Positions 44,319 to 55,048 of a stretch of DNA of 64,000 nucleotides are shown piece by piece (the first letter of the stretch is position 1; every line of letters starts with the position of its first letter). A program made the position numbers and the translations under genes. The notes under the pieces were generated by a model. The model ran no database searches. It was not told where the DNA came from and saw only the letters and a list, made by a program, of their open reading frames with translations. The stretch is from Benincasa hispida (lineage: Eukaryota; Streptophyta; Magnoliopsida; Cucurbitales; Cucurbitaceae), in assembly GCF_009727055.1 (NCBI RefSeq), contig NC_052354.1, positions 40,544,219 through 40,608,218 of the forward strand, given 5' to 3'.

Positions 44319-44328
44319 TAATCTTAAT
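44319..44328. other. Right target-site duplication of the foldback element
   Basis: TAATCTTAAT follows the right tip directly and matches CAATCTTAAT at 42933-42942 in nine of ten bases. Confidence 0.85.
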
Positions 44329-44471
44329 ACCCTCATGTATATCAATATGTATCATAAAAATATATGAAAATATTGAAAAATTCCATAAGCACACTACAAC
44401 ATGGATAAAGGTTGATTTTAAGAAAAAAGAAGAAGAAATAATCCCAACCCATGTGTTGATTTTATATCATA

Positions 44472-44547
44472 AACATATGTTGATTTAAAAAGAAAAATCT
44501 CAACCATATATAACATATGTTGATTTAAAAAAATCCCAACCATATAT
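44472..44547. repeat. Two-copy tandem repeat of about 38 bases
   Basis: AACATATGTTGATTTAAAAA followed by AATCTCAACCATATAT or AATCCCAACCATATAT occurs twice in a row, with a related half-unit just before (CATGTGTTGATTTTATAT at 44450). The stretch 44560-45080 next to it holds no gene or recognised repeat. Confidence 0.75.
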
Positions 44548-45089
44548 AACTTCAAAAAGTGAAATTAGCGTTGGGTTTTAGTGATATATGAAGTGGAATT
44601 TTGTTAATTCTACCCCTTGTAAACACATTTTTACGCCAACTTCCAGAAAATTATTCAAAATTGAGCTGGAAAAGTGTTTTTTTTCCCTTTAGAGATGTTT
44701 AATAATATTGATGTAAATGTGTCGGAAATGTCCAAGAACCAACAATCATTTCATAAGAATTAAAACAAACCTCAATTGAAGTCACATGTTATCACTTACT
44801 TGTTCCCTTAGTTCCTACGTACAATAATTATTTTTGGTCTGTGGCCCTATCCAATTATATCACATTATTTCTTTTTCACTTTTTTTTTTGGGAGAACATT
44901 TATTTTTCATTTTTAAACTCATTATTTTTATTCGATGGGTTAAATAATTTTGGTTTTGCATGCCCTTCGAATTTTGTTTTATTTTGATTGCGTATGTACT
45001 TAAGAGTTAGTATTATAGGTGATTTTAGATCAAACTACGTAATTTGATTCAAAATAGAAATGGAAGTGACATAGCCAACAACAATAATA

Positions 45090-45610
45090 ATATGATTTGA
45101 GTTAAAAGTAGTATCATAGGACCAAAATAAACCTACGAAAGAGGCTTCACATGGGTCTTAACCCAAATCGAGAATCTAACAAAATGCCTAATGGGAGAAG
45201 CATGTGCATGTCGTAGTCTAAAAACGTCATTTTTGAACCAAAATGAATCTAGGGGAAGATGCTCACAGAGACTAAGCCTAGCAAAATGGTTAATGAGACA
45301 TGCCCTAATTCAAGGAGATTAGGGTCATTCTAATGTAGCTTTGAAATGATGGAGGATAATCGAGGTCATTTATTCTTATAAATACATCATTATAATTCTA
45401 GGAAAAGTAAGTCAGTTCTCACACTCAAATCCTAAAACTTCCACACTAATTCATTCTTGGACTTAAGCATCAGATTGAGTATGATAAATATCATACCGAT
45501 GTGTAGGTTTCCCTTTCTTTTACAGGTTAAGTTATTCTTCCTCTAAACAAATTCATCATTGTTGTCACATGAAAGTCAGACTCTTTTCTATATCCGAATT
45601 TTAGCATCAA
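45090..45610 (+). repeat. Possible solo LTR remnant with TATA box
   Basis: TATAAATA stands at 45377-45384, followed at about 100 bases by GACTTAAGCATCAGATTGAG and CCGATGTGTAGGTTTCCC, a combination typical of the R/U5 part of plant Gypsy LTRs. Borders, primer site and coding DNA are not visible. Confidence 0.35.
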
Positions 45611-45616
45611 TAGTTA

Positions 45617-45617
<1 letters not shown>

Positions 45618-45656
<39 letters not shown>
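45618..45656. repeat. (TA)n microsatellite
   Basis: An uninterrupted TA run of about 39 bases. Confidence 0.97.
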
Positions 45657-45663
<7 letters not shown>

Positions 45664-45817
45664 ATTATAATTCTCTTTATAAATTGTGAAAATATATTCC
45701 CATAGTGTATGTTTTGTATGAAAAATTACTACTATTATTTAACTCATTAAAAAAAGTAATTTTGAGAGACTAAATTTAAGATTTATTGAAAGTATAACAA
45801 CTAAAATAGTATTTTTG

Positions 45818-46745
45818 TAAGATCAGTATGTAACCCTAAGGGAGACGATGAATAGAGTTTATTAAAACTAATTAATTTTTTTTCTTAAGGTGGCCCAATT
45901 AAACAAATCAATAAACTTTTTGCTAGAAAGTAATTTAAACAAAAAATTCATGCAAATAATTTCACTATTAAACAAGAAATTAAGAATCGCACTTTAAAGC
46001 ACCCTATTTAATTATATTAAAAAGATTGGTAAATGATATGAAAATTTAGAAACGATCCATTCAAAATTAAACCAATATAAGCAATCTATTTCAAGAACAA
46101 ATATTGCAATTAATTCAAGCAATAAAATGTTATAATAAATTAATTACAAAATTAGAGTAGTATAAGGATATAGAAATTGACACCGAAAAATTTATAGTGG
46201 TTCGACACAATCAGCCTACATCAACTTCCCAAACTCCTCTAGGGTAATTCACTAGAATTTAACTCTTTCCACTACTTAAAGTCGAATCGCTATAAGGTTC
46301 CTTATTCAAAATCCCAAGAGGTGCTTGGGAAAGTAAATGTAGGTTGAGTTTGATCGAACCACTATAAGAATTTCCAGTGTTAATTTCTCTATCCCTATAC
46401 CACTTTAATTTTTCAAATAATGTTTATTATAGTCTATTACATAAAATTAATTGCAATATTTGTTCTTGAATTAATTGCTCATATTTGCATATTTTGATTG
46501 GTAGTTCTTAAATTTTTACATTAATCATCAATCTTGTTATTAGAATCAAACTAGATACTTTAAAGTAGTGTTATTAACTTATTGATTATTTTGGGTTCAA
46601 TTTATTTGTATGAATTTATTGTTTAAACTACTTATTAGCAAAAGTGTATTAATTTGCTTAATTGGGTCTACATTTAGGAAAAAGTTTTCATTAGTTTAAT
46701 AAACTCTATTCACCACATCTAAAGTTGCCATACCGATCCTATAAG
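45818..46745. repeat. Second long inverted repeat, about 0.93 kb
   Basis: The left arm (from TAAGATCAGTATG at 45818) and the right arm (ending CATACCGATCCTATA at 46745) are reverse complements with many substitutions. Shared blocks include GAATAGAGTTTATTAAA, CTACATC, TCAAGAACAAATATTGCAA and TATAGTGGTTCGA. The loop is near 46260-46305. No clear target duplication was found. The word TATAGTGGTTCGA is also in the Copia-3 LTRs, so the arms may be two inverted LTR pieces rather than a DNA transposon. Confidence 0.75.
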
Positions 46746-47256
46746 ATTTATTGCGCCTCCCATATATAGCCAATTGGTTTCGAGATGGAATCTCGTGTTC
46801 TCAAATATATGGCATCAAGAGGCATCATCTTGAGAGGTGATGTGACCTGACAATTAATATTTATAAGATATATGAGTTACTCAATTAATTTTGAGATGTA
46901 ACTTCATGTTTTTTTTAGTATCATAGGGGTAGGGGAATTCATAAACCACATGATCTCTTGATCACTAACACATATTACATACCAATTGAGTTATACTTGC
47001 TTTACAGTATCACGTTATCATGCACTAAAGAATTAAGTTCATCTTAATCAAATTTAATTGTTAAGCAAATAAAGAATTTGGTATGAATCAATTTCTAATT
47101 TCAAATTCTAAATATAATTATTGGAACAAAAACAAAATAGAATTTTGGGCCAAAAAGAAGGAGGATATATATTAGAGTGCTTGTCTAGAAATAACTAACA
47201 AGGTGAAACAAAAATTAATTGACATGTAATATATAATACTAACAAATTTCTTTTGG
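46746..47256. other. Downstream region of the WAT1-related gene, no gene seen
   Basis: The stretch GCCAATTGGTTTCGAGATGG (46767-46786) with a later near-repeat CTCAATTAATTTTGAGATGT resembles LTR ends but has no defined borders. The last 200 bases before 47257 would hold the 3' untranslated region of the gene; no single polyadenylation signal stands out. Confidence 0.4.
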
Positions 47257-48990
47257 CTAGCGAATTTGATGTATACATTCTTTAGACAAAAGGGGTTCCT
47301 CCAAATCATTTTGACAGTTGCTTCCCTCAACTTCTTCTTTTTCAACACTTTGCTTTTCTTTGCCTTCTTCCTTCACATAATCTTTTGCTTTTCCCCAAAG
47401 AACAATGTACAATCCAATAATTACAGCCACACCCCCCAACAAGCTGAAAATTTGCTCCAAAAATGAAATTTATGAGAAAAAAGATGAGGAAACTCTACCT
47501 ATTGCTTTTCATTGAAATTTCTCATCTTTAACATAAAAGGCTATGAAAGAAAGGGATGTGCATTGGGGGGATGAATGTTTTAAATTGTTTAAAAGAAACA
47601 TATGAATCCATAATCAAATTTTTTTAAAAAAAAATTAAAACTATTTTGTTTAGTTTTTAAATTTTGGTTTGATATTTTAAAACGTTGGTAAAACAGTAGA
47701 AAATAAAATGAAGAAACTTAAAAATGGAAACGATGTTTATAAACTTGATTTTCAAAGAATAGAAAATCAAAAGGTTATCAAGCATGGGTTTAAATTTTTT
47801 AGTTTTGAAAATTAAGTTTATAACTATTACTTCTATCCATAAGTTTTTTTTTTTTTTTTTTTTTTATGTTAGTTTACTTTTTAAATTTGCTATATCAATA
47901 TTTAAACCAAGTTTTGAAAACTTTAAAAATGTATTAAAAAATTTCTTTTTTTCTATACATACGTCATACATACATAGATATAAGAGAGGTGAAACCTGTA
48001 ATAACAAAATACATAAAATAGGACTTAAAAATTTGGAATGAAAGGTAGGGTTAAAAAGATTATTCGAGAGGACCCCACAATGATAGTTTTCGATTATTGA
48101 ATGTATGAGAGAAACAATAAAAGTTCATTGAATTTGTATCCTATAATGATTAGGATGCATGCATAATTAAGAGTCAAATGTACATCTTATAAAATAGTCA
48201 TAGTCACATTTTGATGGCTCCATCGAATAATTTTTTTTTATAGGATTAGGGTTTGAACGAGAATAATCGTTTTCATTCTCATCCCAAAAGTTAACCCAAC
48301 CAAAAAGAGAAAAAAAAAAAGTTGTTTCAATCAAATTGAAAAAGAAGGCATCTAAAATGAAAAAGATATAAGAAAAGAATTTACCTTCCAGTAAAAATTT
48401 CCTCATGAAGAACTATAGCTGCCAAAATAGTTGTAACAATGGTGCAAAGAGGGTTGAACATTGCAGAGAAGACAGGTCCTCTTTTTGAAACACACCAAGC
48501 TTGAACGAAGAATGCAACCCCTGACCCAATAATTCCCTAAGAAACCAAATTTTTACACAAATCAGAACTCAATTTACCTTCGTTACATTTGATAACTATT
48601 GCGTTTTTTAGTTTCTATATTTATTTCGTTTTTTTAGTTTCTGTTTTTGAAAATATATATACTTGTTTCTTTACGAGTTTTAATAGACTTTTCACCGTAA
48701 AAGCAATTGAGTTCTAACTTAAATAAATAAATAAAAAATCAAATTTTTAAGAACTACTTATTTAGGCCTTGTTTGATAACTATTTGTTTTTTATTTTTTG
48801 TTTTTAAAACTTAAGCCTATAGACACTACTTCTACTTCCAAATTTCTTTCTTTGTTATCTTTTTCTTATCAATAGTTTTAAAAACTAAGTCAATTTTGAA
48901 AACTAAAAAAAAAAAGCTCTTAAAAACTTATTTTTGTTTTTAGAATTTGACTAAGAATTTAAGTACTGTACTTGAGAAAAATACTAATAA

Positions 48991-49028
<38 letters not shown>

Positions 49029-50421
49029 AGAGGAGGAAATAGATTTAATTTTCGAAAACCAAAAACAAAAACGAAATGGTTACCAAACACAACCTTAATT
49101 TTCGAATTCAATCTTTGGTAACCATTTGGTTTTGGTTTTAAATTTTTAAAAATTAAGCCTACAAGTCTCATTTTCCATCCATTAGTTTTCAAAGTTTTGT
49201 TAGGGTGTTCATGGGTTGGGTTGGGTTGAGTTGAGTTGAAAGACTTTTTAGACCCAACCCAATTGTTCGGGTTGTAAATTTCTTTCAACAACTCTTATTA
49301 AAAAATGAACCCAACCTAACCCAACCATGAAATATTTGGGTTGGGTTGGTTCGAGTTAATCGGGTCATTTGTTTTAAATTTTTTTCTAAAACGAAACACA
49401 ACGTAAATATGAAAAATCTTATTTAATTATTTTCATATATTGAATTAAAATTAACAACTCAATTTCAATTTATATAATGAAAATTTTATTTCTAGAGTGC
49501 AAAGAAACTACTTTTAAGAGTTTTGAAGAATAAATTATTTAAAAAAAATAAAATTAAATTAAATTAAAATCAATATATGTATAAATAATGTGTTATATGT
49601 AATAAAAAAATATATTTTTTAAAGTTAATAATAAACTCGGGTTGGTTTGGGTTATATTAGATGAACCCATGAACCAACCCAACCCATAAAATTTTCATTT
49701 ATTTGAACCCCAATTCAATCCAAATGAGTTGATAACCCAACCCAAACTGCACGGGTTGGGTTGGATTGATCGATTTTTTTGGGTTTTTTGAACACCCCTA
49801 GTTTTGTTGGCTATATTTTAGAAGTGTTTTTAAACGGGCCAAATTTTGAAAACTAAAAAATAATAATTTTTAAAAACTTTTTATTTTTTTGAAATTTGGC
49901 TAAAAACTTAACTCTTTTACTTAAAAAAGATTCAAAGTAGGGTAACAAATCGAGAGAAAATAGGTTTGATTAATTTTTGGAAACTAAAAATAAAAAACAA
50001 AATGATTTTTAAATATTTTTAAATGAGCCTTAATTTTTTTTTTCTTCGTCTTCAGTAGGGTTTTATGCAAGAAAACTATAGCAAAAAGTAATGCTCGTAA
50101 GTTAAGTTTTCAAAAACAAAAATAAAAAATAAAATGATTATGAAATCGGACCTAAATTCAAATTCTAAAAAATTATAAAAAAAGAAAAAAAGAAAAAAAA
50201 GAAAAGAACTTACCGAAAAGAGGTAACAAATAAGTTCAATAATTGAATGTATTTTCCAAATTTGTAGATCGATTGGTTCGACCAATAGAGTAAGAGTGAT
50301 GGATTGAATTGTCGCAAACAAACACATCCATGCCGATAAAGATAAGTTGTCGGGATTGCTTGCTGAAGCTGGTACCTGTTTTATTAATAAACAAACTATT
50401 ATTATTATTATTATTATTATT

Positions 50422-50471
<50 letters not shown>

Positions 50472-52726
50472 ATTTTTTCGACTATTTCCCATTTCTTGTT
50501 TTGTAAATATTACTTTAAAGAAAGTAATATAATCTATAAAAATTAGTTTGACAACTTCATTTGAAGATGGGTGATTAAAAAGAATTGAAACTGTTTTTCT
50601 TTTTAGATTTTAAAAACCATTCTTCAGAATTATACAACGAAATAAACAAATTCATGTTGGTCTAAGTAGTAATTATAAGCTTAATTTTTAAAAAATCATC
50701 AAGTTATCAAACATGACTTTGATTAACAAAATTGTGTTTTTTAAGGATTATGATCGAGGAACCCATAAAAAATTAATGGGGTGTTTTTAAATTTAGAAAA
50801 TTGGGTAAATTATTTACAAATATAGCAAAATATCACTATCTATCGAGATAGATGTAATAGACTGTGATAAAAATCTATCCGTATTTGATAAATGTCTAAC
50901 ACGGTCTATCGTCCAATGATAGATATCTAACAGTTACCAGATTTATTGTTGTTTGTTCAAAACATCTAACAAACAGCCTTTCAACTCTTTTTTTTTTAAG
51001 TGAATCTTTCAAACATGCTTTATTCACTATTGTTCCTAAAAGCATAAAAAACATAATTGTCTTGAAAAAAAAATCCCAATCAAGCCTCTAATCTAACTAT
51101 ACTCACAAAACCAAAATCAAGTTGAAAAACAAAACCCTAGCAAAAAAACAAATTGAGAATATAAAGAAACTAGGAATTAAAAAAAGCTAATAAAACCCAA
51201 CAAAAGCTCACTTTTTCTTTTGATAAAGAAACTTCCAAAATAGTCAAAACAACCTTATTTTCTTTGAAAATAAATAAATGAATAAAGTTAATCCCTTACG
51301 ACCAATACTATTATATGCCAATATAGTTTAATTGGCATAGAGCCTTATGTTCTATCGACATCTCGATATCAAAGGTTCGATTTTTGACTTCTCATATGAT
51401 AAAAAAAAAAAATTAAAATAATATTGCTATATATATATCAATGAAATCAAAATATACCTGCAAAATCAACCAAATTGACCAGCAACAAGAACTCCCAAAG
51501 AGACACAAAGAACCCAATAACCAAGCATTGTGACTTCCACTTTCCACATTAAATAATGTAGATTTCACCCCAAAACCTTGTGTTGTATTAAGAAGCTTTG
51601 GACCCCTTAGAAGAGCCATGCACATGGCCCCACTCACACAAACCACTGTCCCTCCAATCTTTGCCATACTCCTCAAGCTTCCCATCTTCAAACTCTCCAT
51701 GCTAAAAAAATTCCATTACAACCATCAAATCACTACTAAACTCAAAAGTTTAAGTGCTATATAATAAAATCTTACCATTTCAACTTACCCGATTATCATT
51801 GCTATCACAAACGTGACTGCTGGAATCAAATTAGTCATTGCCGTCGCCATTGACGAGCTAACTAAAAAAACTCCCTCAAAGTAAAGGTTTTGATTCATCG
51901 TTACACTGTCCAGACCCTCCAAAATTAGGAGAAGAGTAAAAAAAGAAACAAAGAAGGGTAAATATATAAAATGATTCTTGCTAATCTTTTAGATAATTCT
52001 CAATTTATTAAATAGATTAAGCTTTGTAATCAAAAGAAAATGATGTATCGTTGAGTTGTGTGTGGAAGAAATTGAGTTTGTTAATGTGTGGTGCAAATTT
52101 TATTCATCGAAATGTAAGATTAATAAAAAACCAAAGTAGTCTCTTTTACAGGAAAAAAAAAGAAGCTAAATAAAGAATTTTCAAAAGTAAGAATATGAAA
52201 TTGAGAATTACCTAAATTCAAGGAACATTCAATATATTTACCCTAATAAGGAAAAAGACGACGAGTCTTCCGAAAGTCTTCTGAATCGTACCCGACAAAA
52301 GAAGCAAGAAAGATTAGAGAAAAGGTCTTCAAGTTCAAAGGCACCCTCCTAGATTTCGACCTTTCATCCCCACAAAACATAAACAAAAACACAAAAAACG
52401 CAATTCTGAGAATAAAGAATGAATTAGTCAAGATGAACTTAGCTCAAAGGGCATAGTACTTGTAGTATCAACTTCGAATTTAGATGTTGAATTCCCTCTC
52501 CCGCATATTATAAAAAAAAAAAAAAAAAAAACACTAATAATAAATACCTGGAAAAATAAGCAATGGGTGCAATAAAGAGAGTGGCAATGGCCTGCCTATA
52601 AACAACAAACACTCTAGGACTCATGCCTTTCAACAGGGCAGTCCTTGAGATAAGAGCCATAATGGCATAAGTCACTTGAAGCCCAAACATAGCCATTGCT
52701 GGCAAGTATTCTTCAACAAAACCCAT
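47257..52726 (-). CDS. WAT1-related protein (EamA-type plant drug/metabolite transporter), seven exons
   Basis: Exons: 52548-52726, 52292-52360, 51789-51905, 51458-51701, 50214-50375, 48385-48536, 47257-47443. All introns have GT-AG ends, phases match, and the joined frame is 1110 bases (369 residues), normal for the family. Residues about 12-140 and 182-325 are the two EamA repeats of a ten-helix membrane protein. Visible motifs: GMSPRVFVVYRQAIATLFIA (exon 1), MNQNLYFEGV and SSSMATAMTNLIPAVTFVIA (exon 3), MALLRGPKLL and CWSIWLILQ (exon 4), SLSAWMCLFATIQS (exon 5), KRGPVFSAMFNPLCTIVTTI (exon 6), GLYIVLWGKAKD (exon 7), and a charged tail ending LEEPLLSKE. Relatives (UMAMIT family) export amino acids or auxin-related metabolites at the plasma membrane or tonoplast; the substrate cannot be told. 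Exon 2 has another in-frame acceptor at 52405 that would add 15 residues; 52360 fits the family better. No lesion was seen. Confidence 0.93.
48765..49094. mobile_element. PIF/Harbinger-like MITE in intron 5
   Basis: Terminal inverted repeats GGCCTTGTTTGATAACTATT and, from the right on the other strand, GGTTGTGTTTGGTAACCATT, flanked by TTA on both sides (48762-48764 and 49095-49097). The size of 330 bases, the TTA duplication and the GG-C-TGTTTGG tip fit Tourist-like MITEs. It contains an A-run of 31 bases (48995-49025). Confidence 0.75.
49113..50029. mobile_element. Second copy of the same MITE type, split by a hAT-like MITE
   Basis: The left part (TTGGTAACCATTTGGTTTTG from 49115, then AATTAAGCCTACAAGTCTCA) and the right part (TTTTTAAACGGGCCAAATTTT from about 49828, ending AAATGAGCC at 50029 before TTA) together show the same internal pattern as 48765-49094, such as AAGCCTA, GAAAACTAAAAAA and AAAACTTTTT. 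The insertion 49201-49799 lies inside it. Confidence 0.65.
49201..49799. mobile_element. hAT-like MITE nested in the MITE of intron 5
   Basis: It starts TAGGGTGTTCATGGG and ends with GAACACCCCT, giving terminal repeats of the (T)AGGG(G)TGTTCA type known from plant hAT elements. A perfect 8-bp duplication AGTTTTGT flanks it (49193-49200 and 49800-49807). The ends are rich in GGGTTGGGTTG and the complementary CCAACCCAACC, so the element can fold back. Length 599 bases, no coding frame. Confidence 0.9.
50397..50471. repeat. (ATT)n microsatellite in intron 4
   Basis: Two runs of ATT around a T-run of 14 bases. It begins about 22 bases upstream (in transcription) of the exon 5 acceptor at 50375/50376, so it may supply the T/A-rich tract near the splice site. 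Confidence 0.95.
50800..50950. repeat. TATCGATAG-type interspersed repeat in intron 4
   Basis: The phrase ACAAATATAGCAAAATATCA is followed by CTATCTATCGAGATAGATG, GACTGTGATAAAAATCTATC and TATCGTCCAATGATAGATAT, a set of small palindromes around (G)ATAGA/TCTATC. I have the impression from memory that this repeat is common in cucurbit genomes, which supports the organism guess. Confidence 0.55.
51310..51400. repeat. Possible tRNA-derived SINE fragment in intron 4
   Basis: TATAGTTTAATTGGCATAGAG followed about 40 bases later by AAGGTTCGATTTTTGAC resembles the A and B boxes of an RNA polymerase III promoter (TRGYNNARNGG and GGTTCGANNCC). A similar A-box-like phrase (TTAGCTCAGTAGTATCTGA) is at 54187-54205, without a B box. 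No borders or tail are clear. Confidence 0.3.
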
Positions 52727-52985
52727 ATGCCCTAATTTTTTTTTCTTTTTTCTCTCTTACCTTAGATCTGAAATTGTTCTAAAAACTCTCAAATTTAAAT
52801 GTTTGAGAGAGAGAAAGAAAAGAAGAAAAAGGAAAAAGGAAAGGAAAGGAGGGATGATAATGTTAAATTGATGGCTATGTTTGGCAATGGGGGAATTATT
52901 TTCTTTATGTGTGGTGAAGAAAGAAAGAGAGAGAGGCAGCTAGCATGAGATAGTACTGCCAACTCAATTTGCTTTTAATTATAGG
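52727..52985 (-). promoter_or_regulatory. Promoter and 5' leader of the WAT1-related gene
   Basis: On the minus strand the 130 bases before the ATG are very C/T-rich (CTTTCCTTTCCTTTTTCC), like the pyrimidine patch near many plant transcription starts. A TATA-like ACCCTATAATTAAAAG is at about 52972-52987, some 250 bases before the ATG. The exact start site cannot be placed. Confidence 0.35.
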
Positions 52986-54676
52986 GTTTTTTTCACACTT
53001 TTGCATAAACATGTGAACTTTTGAATTGTTTAAGGAACAAGAATGTTTACGTATCTTTAAAATGATATACTATTGTTTACTTTAGTTATAAGCTCTCGTG
53101 ACTTTACTTTTATACGTTACAATCAAGAGATGTTCTTATATTTTGTTATGAAATCTACAAATAAGAATAAATTAAAAAACATAAATAATAAAAAATGAAC
53201 AGATATATTTACTATTTATGAAGTAAAAGAAGAACAATTTTGTTTAGAGAGAATTATTAAAAATACAGAATAAAGAGGTATAGGGTTAGAAAATTTTCTC
53301 GATGGATGTTGATGATCGTTTCCTTTTTCTAATTTAATGTTAGACTTTGACACTTTGTTTGCTTATCTCTTAAAAATTTTCCTCCCCTTTGAATAAATTA
53401 TAGGGACTACTGTTGAGCCGTCCTTGATTAGTCATTCATTTGTCTACTATTGCGATTGGAAAGGCGAGTTTTGCTCTTACTTAAAAGCCAATTTGGAAAC
53501 AGAGCACAACCACGAATCAAATTGTGGGATATATACTTTGGTCTGTTTCGTGTTTTTTTTTTTTTTTTTTTTTTTCTTTTTAAAAACATAATTCAGTTAT
53601 AGAACATAAAAATAATATATATGCATCCAAACACATTAAAAAGAAATGATCAAAAGCTTACATTATCTAATACAAACTATTCTCCATGCAAATTTTAATT
53701 TGCAATATTTTCTATCACTCGAGATCTTTGTCTTAACAAATGTCGACTTAAGTCCAACTCAATTACGTTATTATGTAAATGTTGGTAGAAAATATAAAAG
53801 TATACATATTGCAAAATTTAAATTCAAAATTAGTAGTCAAAATGAGTGTAATTTAACTGCCATAAAGTTGCACTAACGATCAGAGGTTAAAAGTTGAATC
53901 TTTTCCAACCCGCTTATTCTGAAATAAAATTAAAAATTAAAATGATTTATAAATATATATATTGCAAGTTTTAGAATTTATCATTCAAAGTAGTACATAA
54001 ATATACATATAACAAATTGAAGAAATAAATTAAATAATATGTAAATATACATATTGCAAAATTAAAAATTAAAAAAATATGTAAATATGAATAATATGGC
54101 AGAAATAAAATAAAAAATAAAAATAAAATAATAGGTAAAGAAATGAAAAAAGAGGAAAAAACTAATTAAAGTTGCCAAAGTGAGTTTAGCTCAGTAGTAT
54201 CTGATATTACCTTCCATCCTAGAGGGGGAGGTTAAAAAAAAAAAAAAGCTCAAACCTGGAATATAATGAACAAGGGAGGCACTACTAAACCAAATAAAAA
54301 CCTTTGTATATATGTTTCCATAAAATTAAAATAGAATAGGAAAAATTACTTTTTGTAATTTCTTAAATTTGACACATTTCTTAGAAACATTTTTCAAAAT
54401 CTAGAAACAAGAAACAAAAATGGTTATCAGACAAATTAGTGTCTTGAAAAATGAGAAACAAGAACAACAAACATAAAATAGAAAACAAGAACGTCATCAA
54501 ACGGTCCTTTAATCTCCTCCTCTCTCAAACAAGGATATGTTAAAGTACAAAACACCAAGTTCAACATTGATACATCAGTTCAACATCAGTAAACGAATGC
54601 CTACAAAGTCAATAGAATATCCAATGGCCCACAACAAAGCATGAGAAAATTTCCTTCAAAGCTGGAACATTATGAC
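52986..54676. other. Intergenic AT-rich DNA, no gene
   Basis: It has a T-run (53553-53574) and ATATACATATTGCAAAATT words repeated at about 53801-53816, 53955-53965 and 54040-54062. A GAACGTCATCAAACGGTCC phrase at 54490-54508 looks like a MITE end. No protein frame longer than about 75 codons and none recognisable. Confidence 0.5.
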
Positions 54677-55048
54677 TGTTGGAACTGACTTTTGGGGTTA
54701 GGCCCATAGCAAAAGTTAAAAGAAACGGTTTCACAATGGAGAATTAAGCAATGCCTAAAAAGTATAAATACCAAGGCATGCTAAAGGTAACTCCAAAGTG
54801 CGGTGATGGTGGAAGTATAACCCTTTTACCACACGCATGCATTCGCCGCCACCGTCTCGTCGAACGTGCAGATTCGAGTTAGAGTAATCGCGCTTGCGCA
54901 AGAAAAAAGTAATAATAAATGACTTTTTATTACTTATCCATTTGATTTTTTAACCTAAAAATTAGTCGCACCGTAATTGCTTTCAGGGCAGTGGGCAGCA
55001 ACTCTTCGACATCTATATTTACACTCTAAAAGAAATTATTTTCTCTAG
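54677..55048 (+). repeat. 5' LTR-like start and leader of Copia-X
   Basis: TGTTGGAACTGACTTTTGGG at 54677 looks like a Copia LTR start, TATAAATA stands at 54763-54770, and the gag ATG follows at 55049. The LTR end and the primer site are not clear (AGGGCAGTGGGCAGCAAC near 54985 takes the expected place). Confidence 0.5.

Noticed and set aside
49201..49799. Telomere-like repeat because of GGGTTG runs
   Set aside because: The plant telomere unit is TTTAGGG; these runs are the arms of a hAT-like MITE with an 8-bp target duplication.
50076..50506. Frames with poly-Ile or poly-Leu on both strands
   Set aside because: They come from the (ATT)n microsatellite; only 50214-50375 on the minus strand is coding, as exon 5 of the transporter.
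54187..54240. tRNA gene (TTAGCTCAGTAGTATCTGA)
   Set aside because: There is an A-box-like word but no B box and no cloverleaf; at most a SINE scrap.
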